Shown here one piece after another: positions 1-7,311 of a stretch of DNA of 12,526 nucleotides. Positions within the stretch are counted from its first letter, which is position 1; each line of letters begins with the position of its first letter. The notes beneath the pieces were generated by a model. It ran no database searches. It had not been told where the DNA came from and saw only the letters and a program-made list of their open reading frames with translations. The position numbers and the translations under genes are program-made. This DNA is from an uncultured Muribaculaceae bacterium (GTDB taxonomy: Bacteria; Bacteroidota; Bacteroidia; Bacteroidales; Muribaculaceae), in NCBI GenBank assembly GCA_910578305.1, contig CAJTQH010000063.1, positions 1-12,526 of the forward strand. The letters run 5' to 3'.

Positions 1-199
1 GGAATATACGACTTCGGTCAACATAGCCGCCGACCCAGTGATACCATACATGACAGCCGAAGAACTCGAACGTTCCATAACACAGCGACGCATGGAAATG
101 GTAGAAGCCGCCAAACGCATGGAATTCATGGAAGCGGCTCGCCTGCGCGATGAAGTGCTGAAGCTTGAAGATCTGTTAAAATCCAAGAAATCTGACTGA
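1..199 (+). CDS. uvrB: UvrB, excinuclease ABC subunit B, C-terminal fragment
   Basis: This is the last 65 codons of a gene that begins outside the window, read from base 2 to the TGA at 197-199. The final 40 or so residues form a UVR motif: a charged helix with EAAKRMEFMEAARLRDEV followed by LKLEDLLKSK. In UvrB this C-terminal helical hairpin contacts UvrC during nucleotide excision repair. The preceding stretch (DPVIPYMTAEELERSI) also fits the linker of Bacteroidetes UvrB. The UVR motif also occurs in UvrC and ClpC, but there it is not the extreme C-terminus after such a linker, so UvrB is the best reading. The stop codon overlaps the next start codon by one base (TGATG), which suggests translational coupling with the radical SAM gene downstream. 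Confidence 0.9.
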   Translation, partial: EYTTSVNIAADPVIPYMTAEELERSITQRRMEMVEAAKRMEFMEAARLRDEVLKLEDLLKSKKSD

Positions 200-2080
200 T
201 GAATACCGACAACATATCCAATAATGACAGACCAGCCACCAATATGCCTGTACGCTACGATCTGCGACGTTTCCTGCCCACTTCGGTAAAAGAAATGAAA
301 GCTCTCGGCTGGGATCATGTCGATATAGTACTGTTTTCAGGAGATGCCTACGTAGATCATCCTTCATTCGGAGCCGCAGTGATAGGACGCACACTTCAGT
401 CGGCCGGATACAATGTCGCTATAGTGCCTCAGCCAAACTGGCAGGACGACTTACGCGATTTCCGCAAATTCGGTGCTCCGCGTCTGTTCTTCGGCATATC
501 GGCGGGAGCTATGGACTCGATGGTCAACCACTACCAGACGACGACGTTCGGATGACGCCTACACTCCCGGCGGACGACACGGAGCACGCCCCGACTATCC
601 GACGATAGTCTACAGCGATATTCTAAAGCGACTTTATCCCGACACGCCTATTATAATAGGCAGTATCGAAGCCTCTCTCCGCCGTCTGTCGCACTACGAT
701 TACTGGCAAGACCGACTACGTCCGTCGATAATGCTTGACGCCCATGCAGACATGCTTATCTACGGCATGGGAGAAAAACCGATAACCGAAGTAGCACGCC
801 GACTGGAGGCAGGCGAACCTATAGAATGTCTTACTGATGTGATGCAGACCGCAGTGCTGCGTCCGCTGTCAGAAATGCCTGCGACATCGGACAATGATAA
901 CATAGTGCTACACTCATTTGACGCCTGCTTAAAGAACAAACGCTGTCAGGCCGAAAATTTCAAGCATATTGAACAACAGAGCAATAGATTTCACGGCTCG
1001 ACAATATGGCAGCGACATGGTGACATTGCCGTGAAAGTCAACCCTATGCTCCCGCCTATGACTACTGCTGAAATCGACGCCTCATTCGATCTCCCCTACA
1101 CCCGAATGCCGCACCCCCGCTACAAAGGCAAGACGATTCCGGCATATGATATGATACGTCATTCGGTCAACATGCACCGCGGATGTTTCGGTGGCTGTGC
1201 TTTCTGCACCATATCGGCTCATCAGGGCAAATTCATTGCATCACGCAGTAAGGAATCGATACTTCGAGAAGTCAAAGAAGTGACACGCATGGACGATTTC
1301 AAAGGCTATCTCAGCGATCTCGGAGGCCCGAGCGCCAATATGTACGGCATGAAAGGACACGACACGGAAATTTGCCAAAAATGTTTGCGGCCGTCGTGTC
1401 TGCACCCAAAGCCATGTCCGAATCTCAACACCGACCACTCTCAGCTACTCGATGTGTACCATTCTGTTGACGCTTTGCCGGGAGTGAAAAAGTCATTTAT
1501 CGGCAGTGGCGTACGATATGACCTGTCAATGCATCGCACGGGCAACTGCAAGACAGACGAAACCAACCGCCGATACAATGAAGAACTAATAGAACGTCAC
1601 GTTTCGGGTCGACTCAAGGTAGCACCCGAGCATACATGCAAGCATGTGCTTGACATGATGCGAAAACCGGACTTCAGCCTATTTTACGATTTCAAGCAGA
1701 TATTTGACAGAGTGAATGCACGCACAGGAATGCGTCAACAGCTCATACCTTATTTCATATCATCACATCCCGGATGCCACGAGATAGATATGGCTGAACT
1801 CGCCGCCGAGACCAAACAGCTCAACATGCACCTTGAGCAAGTGCAGGACTTCACCCCAACACCCATGACTCTCGCCACCGAGATCTACTACACCGGCATT
1901 CACCCGTACACCGGCGAAAAAGTGTTTACCGCAATTCGCCCGGAAGAGAAACTTGCACAGAGAAAATACTTTTTCTGGTACGACAAGACATATCGTCAGG
2001 ATATCATACGATCTCTGCACAGGCTGCACAGACCGGACCTTATAGCCAGACTTTATCCGGGATTCCGAACAAACAGATAA
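199..2080 (+). pseudogene. YgiQ-family radical SAM protein, interrupted by a frameshift
   Basis: The reading frame starts at the ATG at 199, coupled to uvrB. It encodes a YgiQ N-terminal domain (VRYDLRRFLPTSVKEMKALG, then LFFGISAGAMDSMVNHY) and stops at a TGA at 553-555. Family-like sequence resumes in the +1 frame from about base 536 (RRRRSDDAYTPGG) and runs to the TAA at 2078-2080. The second part carries the radical SAM cluster motif CxxxCxxC, with cysteine codons at 1184, 1196 and 1205. It also has an additional cysteine-rich stretch (CQKCLRPSCLHPKPC) and the conserved YgiQ C-terminal region (LKVAPEHT, QDFTPTPMTLATEIYYTG). I recall the family reading roughly HYTANKRLRSDDAYTPGG at the join, so about eight bases encoding the TAN residues appear to be missing. 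Restored, the protein would be about 629 residues, normal for Bacteroidetes. The biological role of YgiQ is not established. The lesion could be a real mutation or an assembly error. Confidence 0.8.
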
Positions 2081-2085
2081 AGAGA

Positions 2086-2118
2086 TAGCCCCTGACATCC
2101 GACTGGAATCAGGGGCTA
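2086..2118. terminator. Rho-independent terminator, probably bidirectional
   Basis: A perfect 10-bp stem (TAGCCCCTGA at 2086-2095 with TCAGGGGCTA at 2109-2118) encloses a 13-base loop that can form a further three pairs. It begins five bases after the radical SAM stop codon. The plus-strand tail is CTTATTATAT and the minus-strand tail is T-rich (CTCTTTATCTG). It could therefore end both the uvrB-ygiQ transcript and the convergent tRNA-Leu transcript, whose mature 3' end lies 14 bases away. Confidence 0.8.
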
Positions 2119-2132
2119 CTTATTATATCCGG

Positions 2133-2216
2133 TGCTCGAAGCGGGACTCGAACCCGCACAGCCGCAATGGCCAAAGGATTTTAAGTCCTTCGTGTCTACC
2201 ATTCCACCATTCGAGC
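2133..2216 (-). tRNA. tRNA-Leu (anticodon UAA)
   Basis: On the minus strand the acceptor stem GCTCGAA (2216-2210) pairs with TTCGAGC, followed by discriminator A at 2133. The anticodon arm is AAGGA-CTTAAAA-TCCTT, giving anticodon UAA, which reads UUA leucine codons. A long variable arm and the T arm GCGGG-TTCGAGT-CCCGC confirm a class II leucine tRNA of 84 bases without CCA. The genome continues CCG after the discriminator, so the terminal A of CCA must be added by nucleotidyltransferase. The gene is monocistronic, with its own promoter upstream. Confidence 0.96.
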
Positions 2217-2243
2217 AGCCTCATGGCTTATGGAAAAGCGATG

Positions 2244-2275
2244 CAAAGTTAGCATTAAGTTTGTGAATCTGCAAC
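2244..2275 (-). promoter_or_regulatory. Bacteroidetes-type housekeeping promoter for tRNA-Leu
   Basis: On the minus strand, TAACTTTG (2251-2244) matches the TAnnTTTG -7 consensus of the Bacteroidetes primary sigma factor exactly. A 20-base spacer separates it from GTTG (2275-2272), one change from the TTTG -33 element. Transcription would start near 2238, about 20 bases before the mature tRNA 5' end. Confidence 0.75.
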
Positions 2276-2317
2276 ATATATGCACGTTTTTTCAACAACG
2301 GCAGTCAATTATCCAAA

Positions 2318-2343
2318 TCTGAGGCTCAAAGAATATCCTCAGA
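2318..2343 (-). terminator. Candidate terminator overlapping the gpmA stop codon
   Basis: Seven-bp stem TCTGAGG/CCTCAGA (2343-2337 with 2324-2318) and a 12-base loop; the TGA stop of gpmA (2341-2339) lies inside the first arm. The minus-strand tail after the stem is TTTGGATAATTG, a weak T-tract. A ribosome at the stop codon would prevent folding, so this is a tentative call. Confidence 0.35.
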
Positions 2344-3025
2344 GATGATACTGATTTATCACCTGCATACGGTCGTTGACCTCAAATACCCACGGACGCC
2401 CGGTGAGGATTTCCACCGATACTATCTCTGTGGCCGTAAGATGTTGCATCATCATGGCCAGTCCGCGCAGACTGTTGCCATGAGCCGCCACAAGTGCGGT
2501 GTCGTGCGACTGCATGGCCGGGACAATCAGTTCTTCCCAGCAACAACGCACACGCGCTATGGTGTCCTGCAAAGATTCGGACAACGGCAATTCGTCCTGA
2601 GCAAGAGCCGAATAACGCGGATCGAATCCGGGATAGCGCGGATCGTCGGCAGTGATTGGCGGCGGTGTCACATCAAAACTCCTGCGCCACCGATATACCT
2701 GTTCATCACCGTAACGTCGGGCCGTATCGGCTTTGTCAAGGCCCTGTAATGCTCCATAATGCCGCTCATTGAGATGCCAGTCTTTTATTACAGGTATCCA
2801 GTCGCGCTCCATCGAAGCAAGCGACAGCTGAAGTGTGTGTATGGCACGTCGCAGATAGGAGGTGAACGCAATGTCAGGCAACAGACCGGCATCATGCATA
2901 AGTCGCCCGGCATCAGCGGCCTCGTCTCTGCCTTGTGCGGTAAGCTCAACATCGGTCCATCCGGTAAAACGATTTTCAAGATTCCACACGCTTTGGCCAT
3001 GACGCAACAGTATTATTCGCTTCAT
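2339..3025 (-). CDS. gpmA: 2,3-bisphosphoglycerate-dependent phosphoglycerate mutase
   Basis: This encodes a 228-residue cytoplasmic enzyme that interconverts 3- and 2-phosphoglycerate in glycolysis and gluconeogenesis. The histidine phosphatase signature LLRHGQSVWN places the phosphorylated histidine at residue 9. Arg59, Glu87 (LNERHYGALQG) and His182 (AAHGNSLRGL) complete the active site. The segment PPPITADDPRYPGFDPRY is typical of the cofactor-dependent mutase and argues against a generic histidine phosphatase. I chose the ATG at 3025 because MKRIILLRHG starts where the family starts. An in-frame ATG at 3058 would add 11 unlikely residues. The length is slightly below the 247-250 residues of the enterobacterial enzyme but usual for shorter bacterial forms. 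It lies last in the minus-strand run, downstream of a terminator-like hairpin, so it may be transcribed separately, though I could not identify a promoter in the 103-base gap. Confidence 0.95.
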   Translation of the reverse strand: MKRIILLRHGQSVWNLENRFTGWTDVELTAQGRDEAADAGRLMHDAGLLPDIAFTSYLRRAIHTLQLSLASMERDWIPVIKDWHLNERHYGALQGLDKADTARRYGDEQVYRWRRSFDVTPPPITADDPRYPGFDPRYSALAQDELPLSESLQDTIARVRCCWEELIVPAMQSHDTALVAAHGNSLRGLAMMMQHLTATEIVSVEILTGRPWVFEVNDRMQVINQYHL

Positions 3026-3059
3026 AAAAAAACTATTTATGTGATATATAAATAACACA

Positions 3060-3088
3060 GAGCCTGCAACTAATGTTGTTACAGACTC
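3060..3088 (-). terminator. Rho-independent terminator after the DUF3332 gene, minus-strand specific
   Basis: On the minus strand, GAGTCTGTAAC (3088-3078) and GTTGCAGGCTC (3070-3060) form an 11-bp stem with a seven-base loop, followed by TGTGTTATTTATATA. Two of the pairs are G·U in the minus-strand RNA but would be A·C mismatches in the plus-strand RNA, so the structure is suited to minus-strand transcription. It lies 40 bases past the end of the DUF3332 gene. Confidence 0.6.
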
Positions 3089-3128
3089 CGCATATCATAC
3101 ATGTTGGACAAGTGTCTGACTCCTGTCA

Positions 3129-3674
3129 TCAACGGAGTGCGAGGTTCATGCCGCTTGCCATATCCTGGTAGGCAAACACACCGCTCTGCGATAGTTCGAC
3201 CACGGTAGAAGTTCCGTCAGGGGCAGGAAGTGACACGTGAGTATCGTCGACAAAAGTCATGAGTGTATATGTCTGGTCATCGGCTGTAACACTCCATGTC
3301 TGTTCGGCAACATCGAAATCAAGGCGCACCACCGAGCCATCGTTCTCAGATGTTATGGTATATCCCTTGCCATCACATTCCACCAGATAACGGCCATCCT
3401 GACCATCGATCACTTTCTTGCCCTTAGCCACCGGATTGGAACCGCTCCAGAACTCGATGCTGTTTAGTACAAGCACATCTGCCAAAGCTGAAACTTCATA
3501 AACGGGAAGAATCCAGAATGCAAAGAACACGAGTTCGTTGACAAACTTGTTACCGACCTGACGGTTCCAGCTGAGAAGCTTGTTGGTCAGAGTGAAGCTT
3601 CCGACACAAGAAGTTGTTACGAACGAGCCGCAGAGCAGCAATACCAAACCTACCGAAAAATACTTTCTTTTCAT
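3129..3674 (-). CDS. DUF3332 family putative lipoprotein
   Basis: This encodes a 181-residue exported protein. The N-terminus has a basic start (MKRKY), a hydrophobic stretch over residues 7-19 and Cys23 in VTTSC, a loose lipobox, so it is probably an envelope lipoprotein. Residues 25-82 show the DUF3332 pattern: GSFTLTNKLLSWN, then NELVFFAFWILPVYEVSALADVLVLN, a strongly hydrophobic segment that may embed in or cross a membrane, then IEFWSGSNP. The remaining 100 residues are polar, with alternating beta-type sequence (ITSENDGSVVRLDFDVAEQ, TYTLMTFVDD), likely a small beta-rich domain. The function of DUF3332 is unknown. The gene lies 52 bases after the lytic transglycosylase gene in the same direction and could be cotranscribed with it. 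I see no Bacteroidetes -7 element in that gap. The name is a family assignment from memory, of good but not complete certainty. Confidence 0.8.
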   Translation of the reverse strand: MKRKYFSVGLVLLLCGSFVTTSCVGSFTLTNKLLSWNRQVGNKFVNELVFFAFWILPVYEVSALADVLVLNSIEFWSGSNPVAKGKKVIDGQDGRYLVECDGKGYTITSENDGSVVRLDFDVAEQTWSVTADDQTYTLMTFVDDTHVSLPAPDGTSTVVELSQSGVFAYQDMASGMNLALR

Positions 3675-3726
3675 AAGCGTTAGTGAGTTTTTTAGAATTT
3701 TGGTTACTTATGTTTTGTTAACGTTT

Positions 3727-5139
3727 TTATTTCGACAATTGTTTTGAGGCTTTGTCATAACAAGCCATCACGGTGCGGACGTATTCGAACGTCTCGCGTC
3801 CGCGGAAATATCCGTATTTACATACCGGATCATTGTAATATTCCGGCTTTGATTTGAGCAGCAGTGCCTCAGCCACCATTCCGTCCCACGTCTGTGGATC
3901 GTAATGGTATTTACGAGCCAGTTCTATGGCATCTATAATGTGTGCGAGTCCGGAATTGTAAGCGGCCAGCACAAACTTTTTTCGCTCCACAGGATCACTG
4001 ACATAGCGAGCCAGCGATCGGTCGAGCGAGCCAAGTACCTTGGATGCCGTGGCTATGCTTGCTTCATTGAAAGCCATACTGTCGGCCGACAGGCCGAATG
4101 CTCTGGCAGTGGCAGGCATAAGCTGCATCACACCTTTTGCACCGGCCCAAGACACCTGTGTGGAGTCGAAACGACTCTCGGCATATCCGACCGATGCAAG
4201 CAACCGCCAGTCCCATCCGATAGATGCCGCGTATTTCTTAAACAGAGGATCGAATGGAGACATCCTGCCGGAAGTAAAATCCAAGATATATACTCCGGGC
4301 AGTGATTTGCTCTTCTCATAGTAGCGTTTAAGAAGTTCGGCACGCTCCTTGCGCGGCGACTCCTGCTGTGACCAGACATTAACAGAATCCGCCAGCCATG
4401 AATTGTGCGGAGACACGCCCCATGCCGCTCGCTGCGGAAAACTGACCTCCATAGTAATATCCAGATCGCGGTAGTAGGTCTTGTTGATCCGCGCGATGTC
4501 GCTGTCGACGATAGTGAGCGGAATCTCTCCGTCTGACACCATTTTGATAAGATCTTCAGTGATAAGCGTATCGCGCTCGACCGACCGGATCAAAATGCCG
4601 CCTCCAACCTCGGCATTGAGGTTGACAAGGCGATGAAAATACTTGGAGTTGGCCTCAACATATACTTCTCGTCCGACAAGCTGTGTGACATCGGTAATAC
4701 GCTCCGTTTTACCGCTTTTAGGCTGTACGAGTACCTGACTTGTTATGCTCTCCACACCGCACGGCAACACATGCTCACGATATTCGGCTGTGACAGGAAC
4801 CTCGTAAGCTATCATATCGATAAGCCCGGAGTCGAGCATCTCTACCGCCTGCGCCAGATTATGAGCGATAACAAGATCCAGCTCAATACCTTTGTCGGCC
4901 GTAAAGCGCTTCACAAGATCATAGTCATATCCCATCTCCGTCTCTCGGTAAATGAAATATGACGTAGGACTATATAGCGTGCCTACACGCAGTGTATCGG
5001 GCAACCGGTGTGCGGCCACCGAATCTGCGCCGTCGGCCTCCGAATATGTATCGGTCCGACATCCGCAAGAGGCCATCAGGATATATACCGCCACAAATGC
5101 GACAGAAACAATCCCGTATATGCCCGTGCGTGAGGTCAT
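3727..5139 (-). CDS. mltF: MltF-like membrane-bound lytic transglycosylase with solute-binding domain
   Basis: This encodes a 470-residue probable envelope lipoprotein. Residues 8-24 are hydrophobic and end at Cys25 (LMASC). Residues 48-275 resemble a family 3 periplasmic solute-binding domain (LRVGTLYSPTSYFIY, GYDYDLVKRFTADKGIELDL, ALVDS-like IVDSDIAR). Residues 295-460 form a lysozyme-like SLT domain: catalytic Glu321 in GYAESRFD, then GAKGVMQLMPATA at 333-345 and AAYNSG at 392-397. This two-domain order is that of MltF, which cleaves the MurNAc-GlcNAc bond to give 1,6-anhydro products. In Pseudomonas MltF the binding domain senses cell-wall fragments and controls the catalytic domain. Whether that holds here is inferred. 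The start lies only six bases after the purM stop, so it is almost certainly cotranscribed with purM. Confidence 0.9.
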   Translation of the reverse strand: MTSRTGIYGIVSVAFVAVYILMASCGCRTDTYSEADGADSVAAHRLPDTLRVGTLYSPTSYFIYRETEMGYDYDLVKRFTADKGIELDLVIAHNLAQAVEMLDSGLIDMIAYEVPVTAEYREHVLPCGVESITSQVLVQPKSGKTERITDVTQLVGREVYVEANSKYFHRLVNLNAEVGGGILIRSVERDTLITEDLIKMVSDGEIPLTIVDSDIARINKTYYRDLDITMEVSFPQRAAWGVSPHNSWLADSVNVWSQQESPRKERAELLKRYYEKSKSLPGVYILDFTSGRMSPFDPLFKKYAASIGWDWRLLASVGYAESRFDSTQVSWAGAKGVMQLMPATARAFGLSADSMAFNEASIATASKVLGSLDRSLARYVSDPVERKKFVLAAYNSGLAHIIDAIELARKYHYDPQTWDGMVAEALLLKSKPEYYNDPVCKYGYFRGRETFEYVRTVMACYDKASKQLSK

Positions 5140-5145
5140 GATACA

Positions 5146-6312
5146 TCAATATTCAAATACGCCCTTCTCGCTTATGATTGTCAGATGGTTTTCAGGTGCG
5201 TCTTCCACACGTCCTATGATACGCGCCTCGATGCCGAAGCTTTCAGATATAGCGATTACCTTATCGGCATATTCCCGAGGAAGATATATCTCCATGCGAT
5301 GCCCCATGTTGAACACTTTGTACATCTCGGCCCAGTCGGTACCGGACTGACGCTGGATGAGATCAAACAGCGGCGGCACAGGGAACATATTGTCTTTGAT
5401 AACATGTTTGCCTTCGACAAAGTGCATCACTTTGGTCTGAGCACCGCCAGAACAGTGTACCATGCCATGTATGGCTCCGCGCATCTCGTCAAGCAGTCTC
5501 TTGATTACAGGTGCGTAGGTACGTGTGGGCGAAAGCACAAGCTTGCCTGCATCAAGCGGAGTACCTTCTACCATATCTGTCAGCGACATACCTCCGGAGT
5601 AAACAAGTTCGGACGGCACTGCTGCATCATAGCTTTCGGGGTATTTTTCAGCAAGATCGTGAGCAAAGACGTCGTGACGTGCCGATGTAAGGCCGTTGCT
5701 GCCCATGCCCCCGTTATATGAAGACTCGTATGTAGCCTGACCCGATGAAGAGAGTCCTACTATCACGTCACCGGCGGCAATATTGGCGTTGTCAATCACA
5801 TCGCTTCGTTTCATGCGGCAAGTCACAGTACTGTCGACTATAATAGTCCGCACGAGATCGCCCACATCGGCGGTTTCGCCCCCCGTCGCATAGGCGTTGA
5901 CGCCCAATTCACGCAAACGAGCCAACAACTCTTCCGTACCACTGATAATGGCCGCTATGACATCGCCAGAAATCAACAGTTTATTTCGGCCTATTGTAGA
6001 ACTCACCAGAATATTATCCGTAGCACCTACACAAAGTAGATCGTCAATATTCATTATCAGCGCGTCCTGAGCTATGCCCTTCCACACACTCAAGTCGCCT
6101 GTCTCACGCCAATACATGTAAGCAAGCGATGACTTAGTACCTGCGCCATCGGCGTGCATGATGTTGCAATACTCCGGATCACCGCCCAGAATATCGGGTA
6201 TTATCTTACAAAATGCTTTGGGATACAGCCCCTTGTCAACATTTTTTATAGCATTGTGCACATCTTCTTTCGAAGCGGACACTCCACGAAGATTATATCT
6301 GCGATCACTCAT
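5146..6312 (-). CDS. purM: Phosphoribosylformylglycinamidine cyclo-ligase (AIR synthase)
   Basis: This encodes a 388-residue cytoplasmic enzyme of de novo purine synthesis that closes the imidazole ring of FGAM, using ATP, to give aminoimidazole ribonucleotide. Recognisable segments are HADGAGTKSSLAYMYW from residue 53, the ATP-site stretch MNIDDLLCVGATDN from residue 87, ATGGETADVGDLVRTI near 142-157, GLSSSGQATYESSYNGGMGSNG, and HCSGGAQTK in the C-terminal half. The N-terminus RYNLRGVSASKEDVHNAI and the overall length match the Bacteroidetes version, longer than the approximately 345-residue enzyme of enterobacteria. It is the middle gene of a tight cdsA-purM-mltF group, 33 bases after cdsA and six before mltF. 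No other purine genes are nearby, so its grouping with envelope genes is not explained by pathway. Confidence 0.95.
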   Translation of the reverse strand: MSDRRYNLRGVSASKEDVHNAIKNVDKGLYPKAFCKIIPDILGGDPEYCNIMHADGAGTKSSLAYMYWRETGDLSVWKGIAQDALIMNIDDLLCVGATDNILVSSTIGRNKLLISGDVIAAIISGTEELLARLRELGVNAYATGGETADVGDLVRTIIVDSTVTCRMKRSDVIDNANIAAGDVIVGLSSSGQATYESSYNGGMGSNGLTSARHDVFAHDLAEKYPESYDAAVPSELVYSGGMSLTDMVEGTPLDAGKLVLSPTRTYAPVIKRLLDEMRGAIHGMVHCSGGAQTKVMHFVEGKHVIKDNMFPVPPLFDLIQRQSGTDWAEMYKVFNMGHRMEIYLPREYADKVIAISESFGIEARIIGRVEDAPENHLTIISEKGVFEY

Positions 6313-6345
6313 TTGTAGTTACTGAATATTAAGCATGGCCGAAAA

Positions 6346-7215
6346 TCAGGCTCCGGCCACAATAGTGAATGTTAAAGGTAGAAGAAAATATATAATGTAG
6401 TAGATGAATGTGGCTGGAGCAACAAACAGCAATGAATCAATGCGGTCGAGAATGCCACCATGACCCGGAATAATATTTCCACTGTCTTTGACTCCAACAG
6501 CTCTCTTGATCATCGACTCAAAGAGATCGCCCCATGTCGACATCACACTTACCAGTGCTCCCATACCGGCATAGACCATAGATCCATGTCCGCCAAAATA
6601 ATTTGGAAACAATACTGAGGCAAGATATCCTGCCACAACACAGAATACGAGACCACCCACAAATCCTTCCCACGACTTCTTAGGCGACAGACGGGCGAAA
6701 AGTCTATGACTACCTATAGCCGATCCGACAAGGAATGCGCCGGTGTCATTGAGCCATATCATGACAAACATAAGCAACAGCACATATTTGCCTATAGGCG
6801 CAGAGAAGTAGAGCAAAACCGCAAACACCATGGGTACGGCCACATAGGCCACTGACATTATGGAAAATGCCATGTGGCGCAAGGCATCGGCACGATGTGC
6901 GTAAAGCTGCATCACAAATCTTATCATGGCCAAAACGCATGCCGCCAGCGGAACGATAATGCCCAGAAACTCATAGCCCGCAACCCACATGGCTACGGTA
7001 ACCGGCATGCTCAATGCCACAAGCAGATCCACAAACAGGCTTCTCGGACTATCATAGAAATTCGACTGTGTCATTTTCTGAAACTCCATTACGCCCAGAA
7101 ATATGAAAATGCAGCATAGAAGGGGAAATCCCCAGTTCTGCCCGAATAAAATGCTGCACACTATAAGAGCCACGTATACCGCACCAGACATAGCTCGTAT
7201 TACAATATTTTTCAT
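6346..7215 (-). CDS. cdsA: Phosphatidate cytidylyltransferase (CDP-diglyceride synthase)
   Basis: This encodes a 289-residue inner membrane enzyme that makes CDP-diacylglycerol from phosphatidic acid and CTP, the precursor of bacterial phospholipids. The protein is hydrophobic throughout, with about seven or eight membrane segments. The full CDP-diglyceride synthase signature lies at residues 234-260: S234, K237-R238, K243-D244, PGHGG at 250-254, and D257-R258 then D260. LSPKKSWEGFVGGL at 176-189 and WLNDTGAFLVG at 154-164 are also conserved. The start at 7215 gives the expected MKNIVIRAMSG amino end. A strong hairpin ends 21 bases upstream of the start codon, so any private promoter must lie within the end of the TPR gene or the hairpin region. 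Otherwise cdsA depends on readthrough. Confidence 0.94.
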   Translation of the reverse strand: MKNIVIRAMSGAVYVALIVCSILFGQNWGFPLLCCIFIFLGVMEFQKMTQSNFYDSPRSLFVDLLVALSMPVTVAMWVAGYEFLGIIVPLAACVLAMIRFVMQLYAHRADALRHMAFSIMSVAYVAVPMVFAVLLYFSAPIGKYVLLLMFVMIWLNDTGAFLVGSAIGSHRLFARLSPKKSWEGFVGGLVFCVVAGYLASVLFPNYFGGHGSMVYAGMGALVSVMSTWGDLFESMIKRAVGVKDSGNIIPGHGGILDRIDSLLFVAPATFIYYIIYFLLPLTFTIVAGA

Positions 7216-7236
7216 CGCTACATTAATAATGGCAAT

Positions 7237-7274
7237 GTGCTGCCAAGAGATGTGTATCTGTCTCTTGGCAGCAC
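7237..7274 (-). terminator. Strong perfect hairpin between the TPR gene and cdsA
   Basis: A perfect 14-bp inverted repeat (GTGCTGCCAAGAGA at 7237-7250 and its complement at 7261-7274) has a 10-base loop. Two or three weaker pairs may extend it. It begins 37 bases past the TPR gene stop and ends 21 bases before cdsA. The minus-strand tail ATTGCCATTATTAATG is not a good T-tract, so it may be a leaky terminator, an attenuator or an RNA-stabilising/processing hairpin rather than a full stop. Confidence 0.6.
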
Positions 7275-7311
7275 GTTATGCCGTTAATGACTTATGGTGG
7301 TCAATGGAGAA

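Noticed and set aside
473..535. ATG at 473 as the true start of the radical SAM gene
   Set aside because: Residues read from 473 to about 535 in this frame (LRVCSSAYRRELWTRW) do not resemble the family, whereas frame 1 over the same bases reads LFFGISAGAMDSMVNHY, the conserved sequence.
2345..3055. Plus-strand open frames of 134 and 98 codons opposite gpmA
   Set aside because: Both lie opposite a complete phosphoglycerate mutase with all catalytic residues and show no recognisable motifs.
5185..5721. A 178-codon plus-strand open frame opposite purM
   Set aside because: The opposite strand encodes a fully recognisable PurM; the plus-strand translation has no family resemblance and biased composition.
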